Positions 46,735 to 57,598 of a DNA stretch of 64,000 bases are shown piece after piece; within the stretch, counting starts at the first letter, position 1, and every line of letters starts with the position of its first letter. This DNA is from Buxus sempervirens. Its lineage: Eukaryota > Streptophyta > Magnoliopsida > Buxales > Buxaceae. The stretch is taken from positions 12,250,221 through 12,314,220 of the forward strand of contig OX387192.1 of NCBI GenBank assembly GCA_947561395.2, given 5' to 3'. The notes beneath the pieces are model-generated. The model made no database searches and was not told where the DNA came from. It saw only the letters and a list, made by a program, of their open reading frames with translations. The position numbers were made by a program, and so were the translations under genes.

Positions 46735-46870
46735 TTTTTTTTATGAGTAATGAAAAATATATTATAAATAGAGCAAAGAGAGAATACAATCTAAGATGGT
46801 TGACCCAACATAGTCAAACCTTCTTGCATTGCAAATAAATTGAATTTGGGACTATCCAAAATGCCTAAAA
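46735..46870 (-). mobile_element. Short LINE 3' tail
   Basis: A T-run at 46735-46742 followed by ATGAGTAATGAAAAATATATT is the reverse of a LINE poly(A) end like the one at 3748. No protein is encoded in the remaining ~130 bp, and the inner boundary is uncertain. The sequence from 46871 to 47140 holds nothing I can name. Confidence 0.45.
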
Positions 46871-47144
46871 TTGGTTTAGCTAAGAAAGAATCAAGATATG
46901 TTCATAATAGCATGAAATAAGTTCTTGATGATAATTAGGGAATTAAAGTTTTCTATTTCCTTAGGAATTAATTTTCACCAATGGAACTTTGCAAAATTTC
47001 ATAGGGAACTGGAAAATCATATTTCCCAGTTGATGCCTAAAAATTTTCCTTTTCTAATTTGAGACTTTTTGGTTGTTTAAATGTGATTAAAACATGGGTT
47101 ATTTCGCAATTAATTTCATAGGGCAATGGAAAATCATGGGTTAT

Positions 47145-47420
47145 GCCAAGATCTATCTTACAGTTGCTTGACCAGTGGTGTTTTAGAGGCCTTGAAAGGA
47201 AAGGGCAAATCTTGTACAGTGTAGCTTTCCACTATTTGGTGTGGAACATCTGGCTAGAGAGGAACCGCAGGAACTTTCCAGGATCGGAAACAGAGTGTTG
47301 AGCATGTAATGGAGAGTATTTTGGCGATGATAGCTGCATGGGTGTCAATCAGGCCTGAGTTTAGTGATTTGGGCATTTTAGAGATTGTTAGGGATTGGCA
47401 TTCTAACATGGTTCAACCGA
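47145..47420 (+). mobile_element. LINE fragment, end of the zf-RVT region
   Basis: The plus strand reads LLDQWCFRGLERKGQILYSV and FHYLVWNIWLERNRRNFPG, aligning with the end of ORF2 in the LINE at 48383-50045 (GRRGKLLYDML, FHAVVWFIWLERNSRIF). Both ends are ragged and no tail was found. Confidence 0.65.
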
Positions 47421-48232
47421 TTATTTATACAAAATTAAAATTTTAAATACTAAATAAATTATTCAATTAAATGAAATATATAATAGGATTCGAATTTGAA
47501 TATAGCTATTTATATTCGAATTCAAATTCGGTAGAAGAAGAGTGATATCCGATCGGATAATCGGTCGAATACAGATATAAGTGTTTTGTTATCTGTCGAA
47601 TACAGATCAACCTAGATCCAATCCGTATTCAACCCGTTTATAGCCCTAGAAGAAGATGGACAATGTCAAACTGGTGTACCATGTTCCAATAAAATCTACA
47701 GCCAGTTGAACACTTGCTTCACCAATAACTTTTAGCCTAATTTATTTTTGAGTAGAAAAAAATCTGGCTTTTGCCTGGGAATATCAATTGAAGGCTTCAG
47801 CTTAGCTTGGGAAAGCACAAGCAAAACAAATTGGATTTCATGACCTTTGACCATCTAGTTCTGTTTATGGAAGGAATGAAGAAATTCATATTTGAGGATG
47901 CAAAAAAAATGTTGCATAAAATGGAGAACCATGAGCACTTGATTGGTCTATTTTCCAGATATTTTGTGGGAGTGTGTTTCATGTACCAGAAACCACAGCT
48001 CTCATTCTTGGGAAGCTTTTACAGGTACTTAGTTACTTTCATATGGTGTTGATTAGTTTCTTGTTTCTTTTACCTTGGATTGTTACTGTGCATGAGGTTT
48101 GCTCTTCCTTTCCATAAGGAATCTATTCTGTAACTTATCAAAACATGTATAAAAATTCAAAAAACAAAACAGGAAAATAACTGGTTCATGCTTCCTATTA
48201 ATCAAAAATAACTTGATAGCCAGTCATTTATT
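47421..48232. other. No gene recognised
   Basis: The stretch 47440-47640 has palindromic TTCGAATTCAAATTCG and GGATTCGAATTTGAATA-type motifs. An 81-codon open frame (47807-48052, plus, MGKHKQNKLDFMTFDHLVLF) has no similarity I recognise and is probably chance. Nothing else is seen. Confidence 0.3.
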
Positions 48233-50513
48233 TGATAGGAGCCTCATGGGTACTACCAGATAATTTTAGAGCAGGGTTCGATCAGTGGCGAGTTGGTGGA
48301 TTGGGGAGGAGGGGAAGTATTTTGTATAATGCCCTCTTCCATGCAGTTGTTTGGTTCGTTTTGCTGGAGTGCAACAATAGGAGAGTGGAGAAGAGTTTAG
48401 CTCTATGTAAAAGGAATTATTTATCTTTGGGGGGTAGGATAATCCTAATCAAGGCTGTGCTTGCAAACCTGCCTGTTTATTTCATGTCTTTGTTTAGGAT
48501 GCCTAGAAGAGTGGTGGCAATAATCAAGAAAGCCTAAAGGGACTTCCTATGGGAAGGTGGGGGGAAAGAGAAGAATCATTTAGTAAGGTGGGAGAAGGTT
48601 TGTCTCGATAAGGAGATGGGAGGGATTGGGGTGGGTATGATAGCCCATCGTAATTCCTCTTTTCTTGCTAAATGGTTGTGGCGTTTCAGCATTGAAAAAG
48701 GAAGCTTGTGGCACCAAGTGATTACAAGTAAATATAGAAGGGATGATAGTGGATGGTTTATAAACTTGAGGGCACAACCTCCAGGAAACTGCCCATGGAA
48801 GGCCATCATGAAACTTGCATCATTGTTTTACCCGCACATTAGATTGAATATTGTTTCTGGAACTTCGATTCGTTTCTGGCACGATCTATGGTGGGGAAAT
48901 CAAAAGTTTTCAACCCAGGTTCCTCAATTATTTGCCCTTGCTCTCCTTCCTAATGCCATTGTGGTTGATACTTTGCATTGTACTTCCTTTGGTCCATCAT
49001 GGAATCTTCCATTTAGGAGAAATCTTCGTCCCCCTGAAGTAGAAGAGATTTCTATGCTTATTGATGGGTTAAAGGATATGACTCTTGACCCCTTAGGTTT
49101 TGACAAGGTTTCTTGGTCCCTTTCACCCAATAGTTTGTTCTCCTGCAAATCTTTCTTCAAATCTGTTACAAATGGTTCATCTTATCCTAAGCTTCCCTTC
49201 CCGGTTTGTAAGCTTTGGAAGCCTAAGGTCCCTCTTAAGATTAAGGCCTTTTTATGGACTGCCATCTTATACAGGATAAACACGGCGGATCTAATTCAAA
49301 GAAGATGGAAAGGGATCGCGTTACCCCCACATGTTTGCTTCATGTGCATGGATCACGGAGAGAGCATTGATCATTTGTTCCTTCATTGTCGTTTCGCCGG
49401 CATTATTTGGAGGCGCTTGTTCGACATGATCAGAGTCTCTTGGGTGCTACCAGACACTTTTCAGGCATGGTTTATTCAATGGAGAATAACGGGCCTAGGT
49501 AGGAGGGGCAAATTGTTGTATGATATGTTATTCCATGCAGTTGTCTGGTTCATTTGGTTGGAGCGTAATAGTAGGATATTCAGGGATATCAGGTTATCAG
49601 TGGATTAGGTCTTCGACTCCATGTTGATTGTTGTAGCATCGTGGGCTACAATTCTTCCAGAATTCCTAGGGTTATGGCCTAAAGAGATTGTGAAGGAGTG
49701 GAAAAAATGATGTTTTTCATCTCTATTTGTGGAGGACGGCACGTCAAGAGGGATGTTATCAGATGGGATATAGGAGAGTTGGAGATCGGGAGTGATAAGT
49801 GATGGAGTTCTGAAGTTGAATGGCTTGTTCAGCTTTGGATTTAGGAGGTTTTGGTGGGGTGTTACATATGGTTATGATATGTATAGTGGTTTGACAGGTT
49901 TTTTTGATTTTCTGGTATACTGGAGGGTTGTGAGATCTTTGTAGAGTGATATTTTGGGTTACGGTTGTATACACTATACTCCATATTTTATACTCTTTCC
50001 TCTTATCCACATAATATATATACTCATCTTCATTATTCATCAAAAAACAGTAGGATTTTTAGGGATGTTCAATCATCGGTTGATCAAGTGGTGGACCCTA
50101 CATTGGCATCAGTAGCCTCGTGGGCATTAGTCCTTCCTGAGTTCTACAGTATTTGGCCTACAGAAATAGTGAGGGAGTGGAATAAATGGTGTTATTAGAC
50201 ACTTATCACGAAGGGTGTTATGAAGAGAGGAATGGACCCAGATATGACCAAGGAAGAGGATTAAGCATAGGGCTCGAGTTATGCTTTTTGTTCTAAGGTT
50301 GAACGGCTTGTTTAGCTTTGGACTAAGATGCATCTTTTTTAGAGTAGACAGGTGGGGTGTATACAGTGGACCTTGATTTTTTTTGTTTTGGGGTCTGATG
50401 GATGCTCAAAGGATTTTTGTAGAGGGTTATGTTGTTTCACGTTGTTGATTGTACACTCCATACCTTTACATATTTGCATATATATATACATCTTCATTAT
50501 TCATTAAAAAAAA
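48233..50513 (+). mobile_element. 5'-truncated LINE X, host of LINE Y
   Basis: LINE X begins inside the zf-RVT region (SWVLPDNFRAGFDQW, FHAVVWFVLLECNNR at 48250-48382). It is cut by LINE Y, and resumes at 50056 with IFRDVQSSVDQVVDPTLASV and WPTEIVREWNKWCY followed by a stop at about 50198. Its 3' UTR ends TTCATTATTCATTAAAAAAAA at 50513. There is no RNase H domain. It lies next to the kinase exon at 50599-50752. Confidence 0.8.
48383..50045 (+). mobile_element. LINE Y, 5'-truncated, inserted into LINE X
   Basis: A target duplication AACAATAGGA (48373-48382) against AACAGTAGGA (50046-50055) flanks it, and LINE X coding sequence continues across. LINE Y starts in the reverse transcriptase thumb (VEKSLALCKRNYLSLGGRII, LANLPVYFMSLFRMP), continues with WWGNQKFSTQVPQLFAL and a zf-RVT segment (CFMCMDHGESIDHLFLHC), and stops after FGLWPKEIVKEWKK-like sequence near 49710. 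The frame 48616-49608 is open for 330 codons. The 3' UTR ends TTCATTATTCATCAAAAAA. No RNase H. A stop interrupts the frame near 48535. Confidence 0.85.
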
Positions 50514-50598
50514 CTAGCAAAATTTATTATCAATCACATTTCATTAATTTTGTCAGTATGAAACAAGTAACAAACAAATACCATTCTGATTAAAAGAC

Positions 50599-50752
50599 CT
50601 TTAAAAAACGTGGGGCCCGTATTCTACAGCGGCCTTCTGTATTGAGAATATCCAACCCAAGTAGAATCTCTTGGATACTTAGTCGATCCAATATACTGTA
50701 GATGTTCTTTAACGGATCTATTATGCAACAATCAGGGTGATGTTGGATGTAC
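50599..50752 (-). CDS. ITPK4: ITPK4-like inositol trisphosphate 5/6-kinase, exon upstream of the giant intron
   Basis: The exon is 154 bp: one base completing a codon, then 51 codons reading YIQHHPDCCIIDPLKNIYSI, then LDRLSIQEILLGLDILNTEG and RAPRFLK. The acceptor is TTCACAG and the donor is AAG followed by GTCTTTT. The motif (V/I)IDP..NIY..LDRL..Q.ILLGL is what I recall for plant ITPK4; in ITPK1 the same place reads VLDPLDAIQHLHNR. It lies between the N-terminal domain and the ATP-grasp core. It joins the exon at 30035-30148 in phase 0. No stops are present. The upstream exons were not found in this window. Confidence 0.78.
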
Positions 50753-51346
50753 CTGTGAAGATTAAACCTTGTCAGTGAGGATCTCTCTGATAAGTAAACA
50801 TCTCGAATGACTACCAGTGTAACACTAAACTCAAAATGTTGTACAAGTTATAAGCAGTATGAATGACTTCAAAATGATGAAACAATTAGATGTGCATGCG
50901 GTGGTTAAAATGAAATGTTTTGTATCAGTTAAAGTGTTACATTTTGATGACAACAGATCCCAAAAACTAGATACTGAGATATTCCAACATTATAGATCTG
51001 CACATCTAGAATTTGTTAGAAGTTTCAGACATCAACTCATATGTAAAATCTGGAGCATTTAAATCTGATCCAACTAGCAGCAGAACAAAAATCAATTAGT
51101 GACATCATAGAGATTTTTTTAAGACCATATATGCTTCCCTTTAAATATATCATCTCTACCATTAACCATTCCCATATCATGTACAATTATCTTAAATGGA
51201 AGGCATTATACAATTAACAATGAGATTGCAAGGCAGCAACAGGAAGCAATAGAAATAGGCACTGGACAGAGACAAAATTCAATGTAGAAAGAACTTTTTT
51301 TTTTTTTTTTTCTAATTTTGTTCATTCACAAAACAAGGTAACAAAC

Positions 51347-51507
51347 CTTGGCTGGTTTGACGTGAGATGTCATGTCAGCAATAAAATCATTATATTCCGC
51401 AAATTTGACAGGACTTTTACCAATTTCATGGTTTATCAGTAGAAAGGCTTGAAAGAAATAATGCACTACTTGAACAGATTGGCTGGTCCAAATTTGACAA
51501 CTATGAT
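51347..51507 (-). other. Exon-like segment, unassigned
   Basis: On the minus strand a strong pyrimidine tract and acceptor (TTTTCCAG) precede 161 bp open in one frame (SQSVQVVHYFFQAFLLINHE, then GKSPVKFAEYNDFIADMTSH), ending in a donor CCAAG followed by GTTTGT. It ends in phase 0, which does not fit the phase needed by the exon at 50752, so the two are not simply consecutive. On the plus strand 51412-51546 is also open (HGLSVERLERNNALLEQIGW). I recognise neither peptide. Confidence 0.2.
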
Positions 51508-51657
51508 CTGGAAAACTTAATATCAATAGAAAAAATAATGGCATAATCACCTGAATTAAAGTCTAGGGAGGGGCAAAAGGGAATGGGATAATCACCTGAA
51601 TATAGTTGACTTCTATGCTCAAATACCTTCAGAGATGTAGAATTCACCCCAGAAAAG

Positions 51658-51925
51658 GTACATCCACTTAAAACTTCTTAGCAAGTGAGACAGAAATGGA
51701 AGATGTGAGAGCTCCTAGGTAAGCTTCACTCAGAAGCCAGCCTGAAATAGGTTAGAATTAGAGATCATGATGCACTGAAGTTTCCGTCATAGCAACCCCA
51801 CTGCAAACCTCTTAGCAAGTGAGGCAGACAAGTAGAGAAAAGGTTGGCGAAAGCTTCTAGGGAAGCCACCTTGTACACATAATGAGTAGTAATTAGAGAT
51901 CGTAAAGTACTGAAGTTCCCTATTG
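51658..51925. repeat. Two diverged tandem copies of a ~134-bp unit
   Basis: Both copies contain CTTCTTAGCAAGTGAGRCAGA, GCTTCTAGG or GCTCCTAGG, and TTAGAGATC followed by ACTGAAGTTYCC. Copies start near 51658 and 51791. They lie in the host flank and no function is apparent. Confidence 0.6.
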
Positions 51926-52859
51926 TATCATCCTCTTCATCCTATTGTATCATCCCCTTCAGCATTGTTTGATAATCACTATGAAGTCCCCTACTTTCAA
52001 CATTAATACTGACACTTGAAAGCAGTTTGAGAAGAATAATTTTCAGCAACTGCATCATTGAACTTCTCATATCAGGTTTAGAACTACTACTTAACCAATG
52101 AAGTGGAAATTGTGTAATTGGTCAAGCTTTCAGCAGCTTGGAGAGAGAAATAAATCTGAAAAGCAATAAATCACAGTAATAAAAATTGGAGATGTGTGTC
52201 AAACCGCAAATGTAGACTCACGAACTCAGAGCATTAAGAAATGGAAAAGTATTAGACTGGGAAGGGAAAAAAAAATTTCTCTGTTATGGTGGTTAACATG
52301 TGTCATGTGAGCTGTCTTGTAATTAGGCAATGATAGCTGTTCTGTAACAGCTATAACAACAGCTGTCCTATAACGGCTACAACAAGCTGTTCTGGTTGCT
52401 AGCTGTACATATAATTAGGTGTGCATAGTTTTCCTAATATAGCTATGTAGGGTTGTGTTTTGCTCTCTTTTCAGAACTTTTTCAAGATTTCTGTCTTGAG
52501 TGCACTCCATTCCTCATGGGATGTATTCTTATCTCTGTTTCTCTTCTTACATTTTAATCGAACACATTTTCATTACTGATCAAAAAAATATATATATATA
52601 TATATATAGCTATGTAATTATAGGTGATAGCTAGGAATCAGGGATGGTTAATTTCAATTGATATACTTTCCAGTAAATATTTTAGAGATGGAATAGAATG
52701 ACATATTGGAGAAGCGTTATTGGAACAAAAAACATCACTTTAATTTTCTTTCTCATTGTACTTCTATGGAATGAATTTTTTGATACAAAAATTTTTCATT
52801 AGCATATCCCTGTGTAGACATGGTAAACTAACAAAAATTTAATCTATCTGAACTTACAA

Positions 52860-53045
52860 AAAAGGTGAAACGGTTTGGTTCGGTTATGGTTATGGTTTTG
52901 AGAATATGAAAGTTAAACGGTTTTGGTTTTTCAATTAGTAAACTGTAACGGTTATGATTCGGTTATGGTTTTCATTGTAAACTTTTTGGTTTGGTTTTGG
53001 TTTTTTGCAAAACTGAACCAAAGCCGAACCATTGTCATCCCTAAA
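52860..53045. repeat. CGGTT(T/A)GGTT-rich segment, possible MITE
   Basis: GGTTCGGTTATGG, GGTTTTGGTTTTT and their reverse near 53010-53035 (AACTGAACCAAAGCCGAACC) recur across 180 bp, ending CATTGTCATCCCTA. Many plant hAT MITEs have GGTTCGGTTTTGG interiors and AGGGATGACAA ends. Only the right end is visible, so the call is tentative. It lies in the left LTR region of Copia D; a TA microsatellite precedes it at 52588-52607. Confidence 0.35.
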
Positions 53046-56000
53046 TCCACTATTTAATGGAAAAAAGAGACTAGGAACAAAGCATCTCAAATATTCTGAC
53101 ATAGTATCAAAGCTACCTCTCTCTTCCAAAATCTCTTAGCTTGCTCTAGTCTTGTCCTACTCCTGATTCAAAGCATTTCGGTGCTTATTTATGGTGGTTT
53201 TCTGGTGCACCCCTGATTCTAGCATCTTGGTTCTTGCCTTTTTTGTTTTTCTTTTGTCATCTTGTTCTTGTTTGAGGTCTTTGGTCTGTCATCATGGAGA
53301 AGCATGAAGCTGTCAGCATCAAGTGTACAAGGAGGAATTATTCGGCTTGGGATTTTTAGTTCCAAACTCTTCTTCAAGGCAAAAAGCTGTGGGGGTATAT
53401 TGATGGCTCCATTAAGCTTCCAGTAGAAACTGAGGTTGAAAAAAGGGCTGAGTGGATAGCCACCGATGCAGGAATTCATTCCTGGATTCTATGGTCTGTT
53501 GACTCTCATATAGTACTAAGTCTTTGTCCATATTCCACTGCAAAACAGATGTGGGATTACCTAAAACTTGTGTTCAATCATGACAATAGTGTTAGGCACT
53601 ATCAGCTTGAGTTGGAGATTGCAAATTTCTATCAAGGCAATCTGTCAATTCAAGAGTATTACTCAGGTTTTCTCAATCTATGGATGGAGTATTCTGCTCT
53701 TGTTGAAGCCAAAATTCCTACAGAAGGCTTGGCTGCTGTGCAGCAAGTCCATGCCCTGAGCAAAAGGGATCAATTTCTCATGCGCTTGCATCCTGAATTT
53801 GAAGCTAGTAGGTCTGCCTTACTTAACAGGGAGGTCCCTCCGTCTTTGCTTGTTTGTCTAGGAGAGCAGCTACGTGCAGAACAGGGGAATCACTCACGCT
53901 CTATTGGAGAAATATCAGCAGAATCAAGGAACCAAGACTTGGAAGAATCATAGAAATTACCTTGAAGACCCAGATTAGAAAAAGCTGAGATAATCATCTA
54001 TTGCATGATTTGCATCATGGCTGGAGCCGTGGATGTAGCAGATGTAGAGGATTTTCCACATGATGAAGTGGAAGGGATAGCAAATTCCATCGACGCTTGA
54101 TAAGCCTTTGGCTTGTAGTTGGAAGGAGACGGATGGGACATTCTTGGATGATATGACCATCCTTCTTGCAATAATTGCAAAATTTCATGCCACAATTCAC
54201 AGCGATATGGCCATATTCTTTACTGCTATAGCACTGGACCATGCTCATATTTCTTGACCTGGATCTTCCCTGGGCAGCAAAGGCAACTGGAGGATTGGAA
54301 GGCTATTTCCGCTACAAATCCCTCAAAATAAGCCTACTGATGTGCTGTCATTTGCCTGTAGTACAGTTTGTGATAAGAATGAGGTTTGGCACCGACGTGT
54401 GGGCCATCCAAACACTCATATCCCACATTATCTATTGAAATTTGGAGACTAGGAAAATAAAGAATCTTCTTCAGTTTCTTTGGAGTGTTCTTCTTGCAAA
54501 CTTGGCAAAAGCAAAACTCTTCCTTTTCTTTACATGGTAGTAAAAGCAGAAAAAGTGTTTGAGATTGTACATATCGATGTATGGGGTATTACGCCAGTTC
54601 CTTCTCATGCAAAATATAACTATTTTGTCACATTCATCGATGATTATAGCTGGTTCATTTAGATGTACTTTTTATGCTCTAAGTCAGAAGTGTTTTCTGC
54701 CTTTTCTCGCTTATGTGCAGAATCAGTTTTCCACTTGCATCAAAGCTCTTCATACAAACTCAAGGGGGGACCATATATCCTTTGATTTTCTGGACTTCTT
54801 TCAACAGAAAGGTATTCTTTTCCCAGCAGACATGTCCTTACACACCCCAACAAAATGGGGTGGCCAAGAGAAAGAATAGGCAACTGCTTGACATTACTCA
54901 GACCTTACTTCTTGATTCCTCTGTCCCTTCTAAATACTCGACAGAAGCACTTTCTACTACCGTTTATATTATTAATATACCACCCTCTCCAGTCTTGGAC
55001 AAGGAAACTCCTCATTTGCGGCTCTTTGGCAAGACTCGACAATACCAAAATCTTCACATCTTCGGATGTGTATGCTTTGTTCACTTGCCAGCACATGAAC
55101 GACACAAGCTCTGCTCAGTCGATAAAATGTGTCTTCATGGGATATAGTACTTCACAAAAGGGCTTCTTATGTTATGATCCAGCTCTTCGGAGAATTCAGG
55201 TGTCTTGGAATGTGATTTTCTTTGAAAACCAATATTTTTTTCCCACTAATTCAGATTCAAATTCTTTAACTCCTGATTTTGTGGCTGTCTTGCCTCCTCT
55301 TGGTGTTACAACCACTTCATCAGGATGTTTTAACCTGATTAAGTTTATACTTGCCTCTACACTGCCCCTAGATCAAGATGCAATCATTTCTGATTGTGCT
55401 GCAACTGTTGTTCTTGTATGTTATTGTGTTGTATGTCATAAATTCATAATCTCCTATTTACAGTAAATCTGAAGAGGCTACTCCTGCATCCTTTCCTACT
55501 AATGTCAGACGCTCTACTAGGCCTACTAGGCCTCCGAACAGATTTGGTTTCTCTCATAACTGTCTCTTTGCAACTTTGACAAACATTGCGGTCCCTTCCT
55601 ATTATTCTCAAGCTGCAAACCAAGAGAGTTGGAGCCTTGCTATGCAAGAGGAACTTGATGCTCTTGAAGCCAACAACACTTGGGAGATTGTCCCTTGTCC
55701 TACTACAGTCAAGCCTCTCAGATGCAAGAGGGTTTTCTCTGTTAAACTCCGGCCTGGTGGGACATTGGACATATATAAAGCAAGGCTGGTTGATTTAGTC
55801 AAAAAACATGAATATGGCATGGACTATGAAGAAACCTTTGCCCCAGTTGCCAAAATTGGCCTATTCATCAAATGGATGTCAAGAATGCATTTATTGACAG
55901 TGATTTAAAAGAAGCGGTGTATATGAAGCCTCCCATCAGTTCAGTAGATCCTTCTAATCATGTTTGCCGGCTGAAGCGGTCTCTTTACGGGCTCCAACAA

Positions 56001-57088
56001 GCCCCTCGCGTGGTTTAGTTCCAAACCACTCTTCATAGTCTTTAATTTTAGCGAAGTCAATATGACTCCTCTATGTTTCTCAAGAAGACTCCGCTGGTCT
56101 TGTCTTACTCTTGGTCTATGTAGGTGACATCATAATCACAGGTATGGACTCTCTTCTCATTCAACGGCTGCAACAGAACCTCCAGTCTTCTTTTCATATG
56201 AAGGACCTTGGCCAACTAACCTATTTTCTTAGTCTTGAAGTCAATCACAACTCCACTAGGGTCTATGTCAATCAGCATAAGTATACCGTTGATTTGATCA
56301 ACCTTGCTCGTCCACAAGATGCTTCTTCTATCAACATTCCCCTTGAGTTTAATGTGAAATACTACCGCGATGAAGGCAACCTTCTGGATGATCCTACTAT
56401 TTATCGCAAGCTGGTAGGCAGCTTGGTCTATTTGACCATCACAAGGCCAAATATCTCCTTTGTCGTACAACAAGTCAGTCAGTTTATGCAAAATCCTAGA
56501 CACCTACACTTGGTTGCTGTCCGCAAAATCATCTAGTACATCAAAGGGACTCCTACACGTGGTCTATTCTTTCCAACCGGCACTACACTTGATTTGGTCG
56601 GTTATAGTGATGTTGCTTAAGTGGGATGTCTAGATAACCGTCGCTCTACCACAGGATTGTGTGTGTTTCTTGTTGATGCACTTATCTCCTGGAAATCTAA
56701 GAAACAAGACGTGGTTTTCAAATCCTCAACAGAATCAGAATATCGGGCAATGTCTGCTGCTTGCTCAGAGATCATTTGGCTCTGAGGACTCCTCTCTGAA
56801 CTTGGTTTCCCACAGTACAATCCCACTCCCTTGCATGCAGATACTACTAGTGCCATCTGGATTGCCAATAATCATGTTTATCATGAGCACACAAAGCACA
56901 TAGAAGTGAATTGCCACTATATTTGACAAGCCTTTGGTTGCAATCTCACCAAGACATTGACGCGCCACAGACACCAGCTTCCTATAAACAAATTGCTGCT
57001 TGTTGACCATCTAGCATCAATTTGAGAGGGGTGTCACGTGAGCTGTCCTATAATTAGGCAATGACAGCTATTTTGTAACAGCTATAAC

Positions 57089-57315
57089 CACGGTTTTGAA
57101 TTTCAAATTTCACACAAATTTCGCTGGGCATGCCCAGTGCTAGGGAAAAATAATTCCCCACAATTTCCCTATTTGGGGGGAAATCTGGGGAACTTTTGCC
57201 AGATTTCATCAGCATGCCACCAATTTCACTAGGATGGAAGGGAAAAGCCGTAGAAAGGCTTTTCCCTTCATATTTCGTGTCCTTACCACTTGAAAAGGCA
57301 AAATTATAAACCATG
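57089..57315. mobile_element. hAT MITE, 227 bp, with perfect 8-bp target duplication
   Basis: GCTATAAC flanks both ends (57081-57088, 57316-57323), and the LTR of Copia D continues across it, as comparison with 52345-52370 shows. The left end is CACGGTTTTGAAT and the right end, read inward, CATGGTTTATAAT. The interior has TTTCCCTA and GGGGAAA motifs like the MITE at 46179. No coding capacity. Confidence 0.92.
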
Positions 57316-57598
57316 GCTATAACAACAGTTGTCCTATAAATATAATAAGCAAGGTCGAGCCTTCACTGACTCCTCTTATCTCATCTCTGCGCATCAGGCG
57401 ACAAGGCTTCCTCGGTAGGCTCAATCGTCACATCAGGTTAAGGACAATACCAAAGGGGGGAAGAACTTCATCCCTCGACGAAGAAACAACATCTCCATCA
57501 AGGAGCCTCCGAAGGCTTCTTTTAAACAGAGACAGGCGTCGACTTGTTCCCCGAATGTCAACGTCCATATTTCTTCTTCATCTTCTTTCACTGAGTTC

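Larger units (their letters stand above)
30149..50598 (-). other. Giant intron (20,450 bp) of the ITPK4-like gene
   Basis: The donor is AAG followed by GTCTTT at 50598 and the acceptor is GCAG at 30149-30150. The exons on each side join in phase 0 to give RFLK-VDNFND, as expected for the family (Arabidopsis protein from memory: FLK followed by an IDSYDEP-like stretch). Everything between is transposon sequence or unclassified repeat, on both strands. If the gene is active it must splice across this span. Confidence 0.65.
50753..52300. other. Probable intron or flank of the kinase gene; no further exon proven
   Basis: AT-rich sequence without domains. A T-run lies at 51296-51312. An exon needing a phase-2 donor is expected upstream of 50752 but none was identified. 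One exon-like segment (51347-51507) and a ~134-bp duplication (51658-51925) are listed separately. Confidence 0.35.
52301..57350 (+). mobile_element. Copia D, broken and internally rearranged
   Basis: The left LTR starts TGTCATGTGAGCTGTC at 52301, and a primer-site-like TAGTATCAAAGC lies near 53103. The right LTR starts at 57032 after TTTGAGAGGGG and is incomplete in this window, being followed by a LINE. Parts in order: gag (from 53294, same family as the gag of Copia E), pre-integrase and integrase (about 54370-55140), reverse transcriptase (55576-56230) and RNase H (about 56600-57010). Part of the gag region reads on the other strand. There are many breaks. LTR start regions differ at several bases over the first 60, so it is not recent. 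A MITE sits in the right LTR, and the left LTR probably holds further insertions. Confidence 0.8.

Noticed and set aside
47807-48052. 81-codon open frame (MGKHKQNKLDFMTFDHLV) as a host exon
   Set aside because: No domain or family resemblance, no clear acceptor, and it lies between LINE fragments; length is within chance for this composition.
51347-51507. Direct upstream exon of the ITPK4-like gene
   Set aside because: It ends in phase 0 in its open frame, whereas the exon at 50752 needs a phase-2 partner, and the peptide does not resemble the ITPK4 N-terminal domain as I recall it.
52588-52607. TA microsatellite as a regulatory element
   Set aside because: It directly follows an A-run that resembles a LINE tail; a slippage-prone A/T tract is the simpler explanation.
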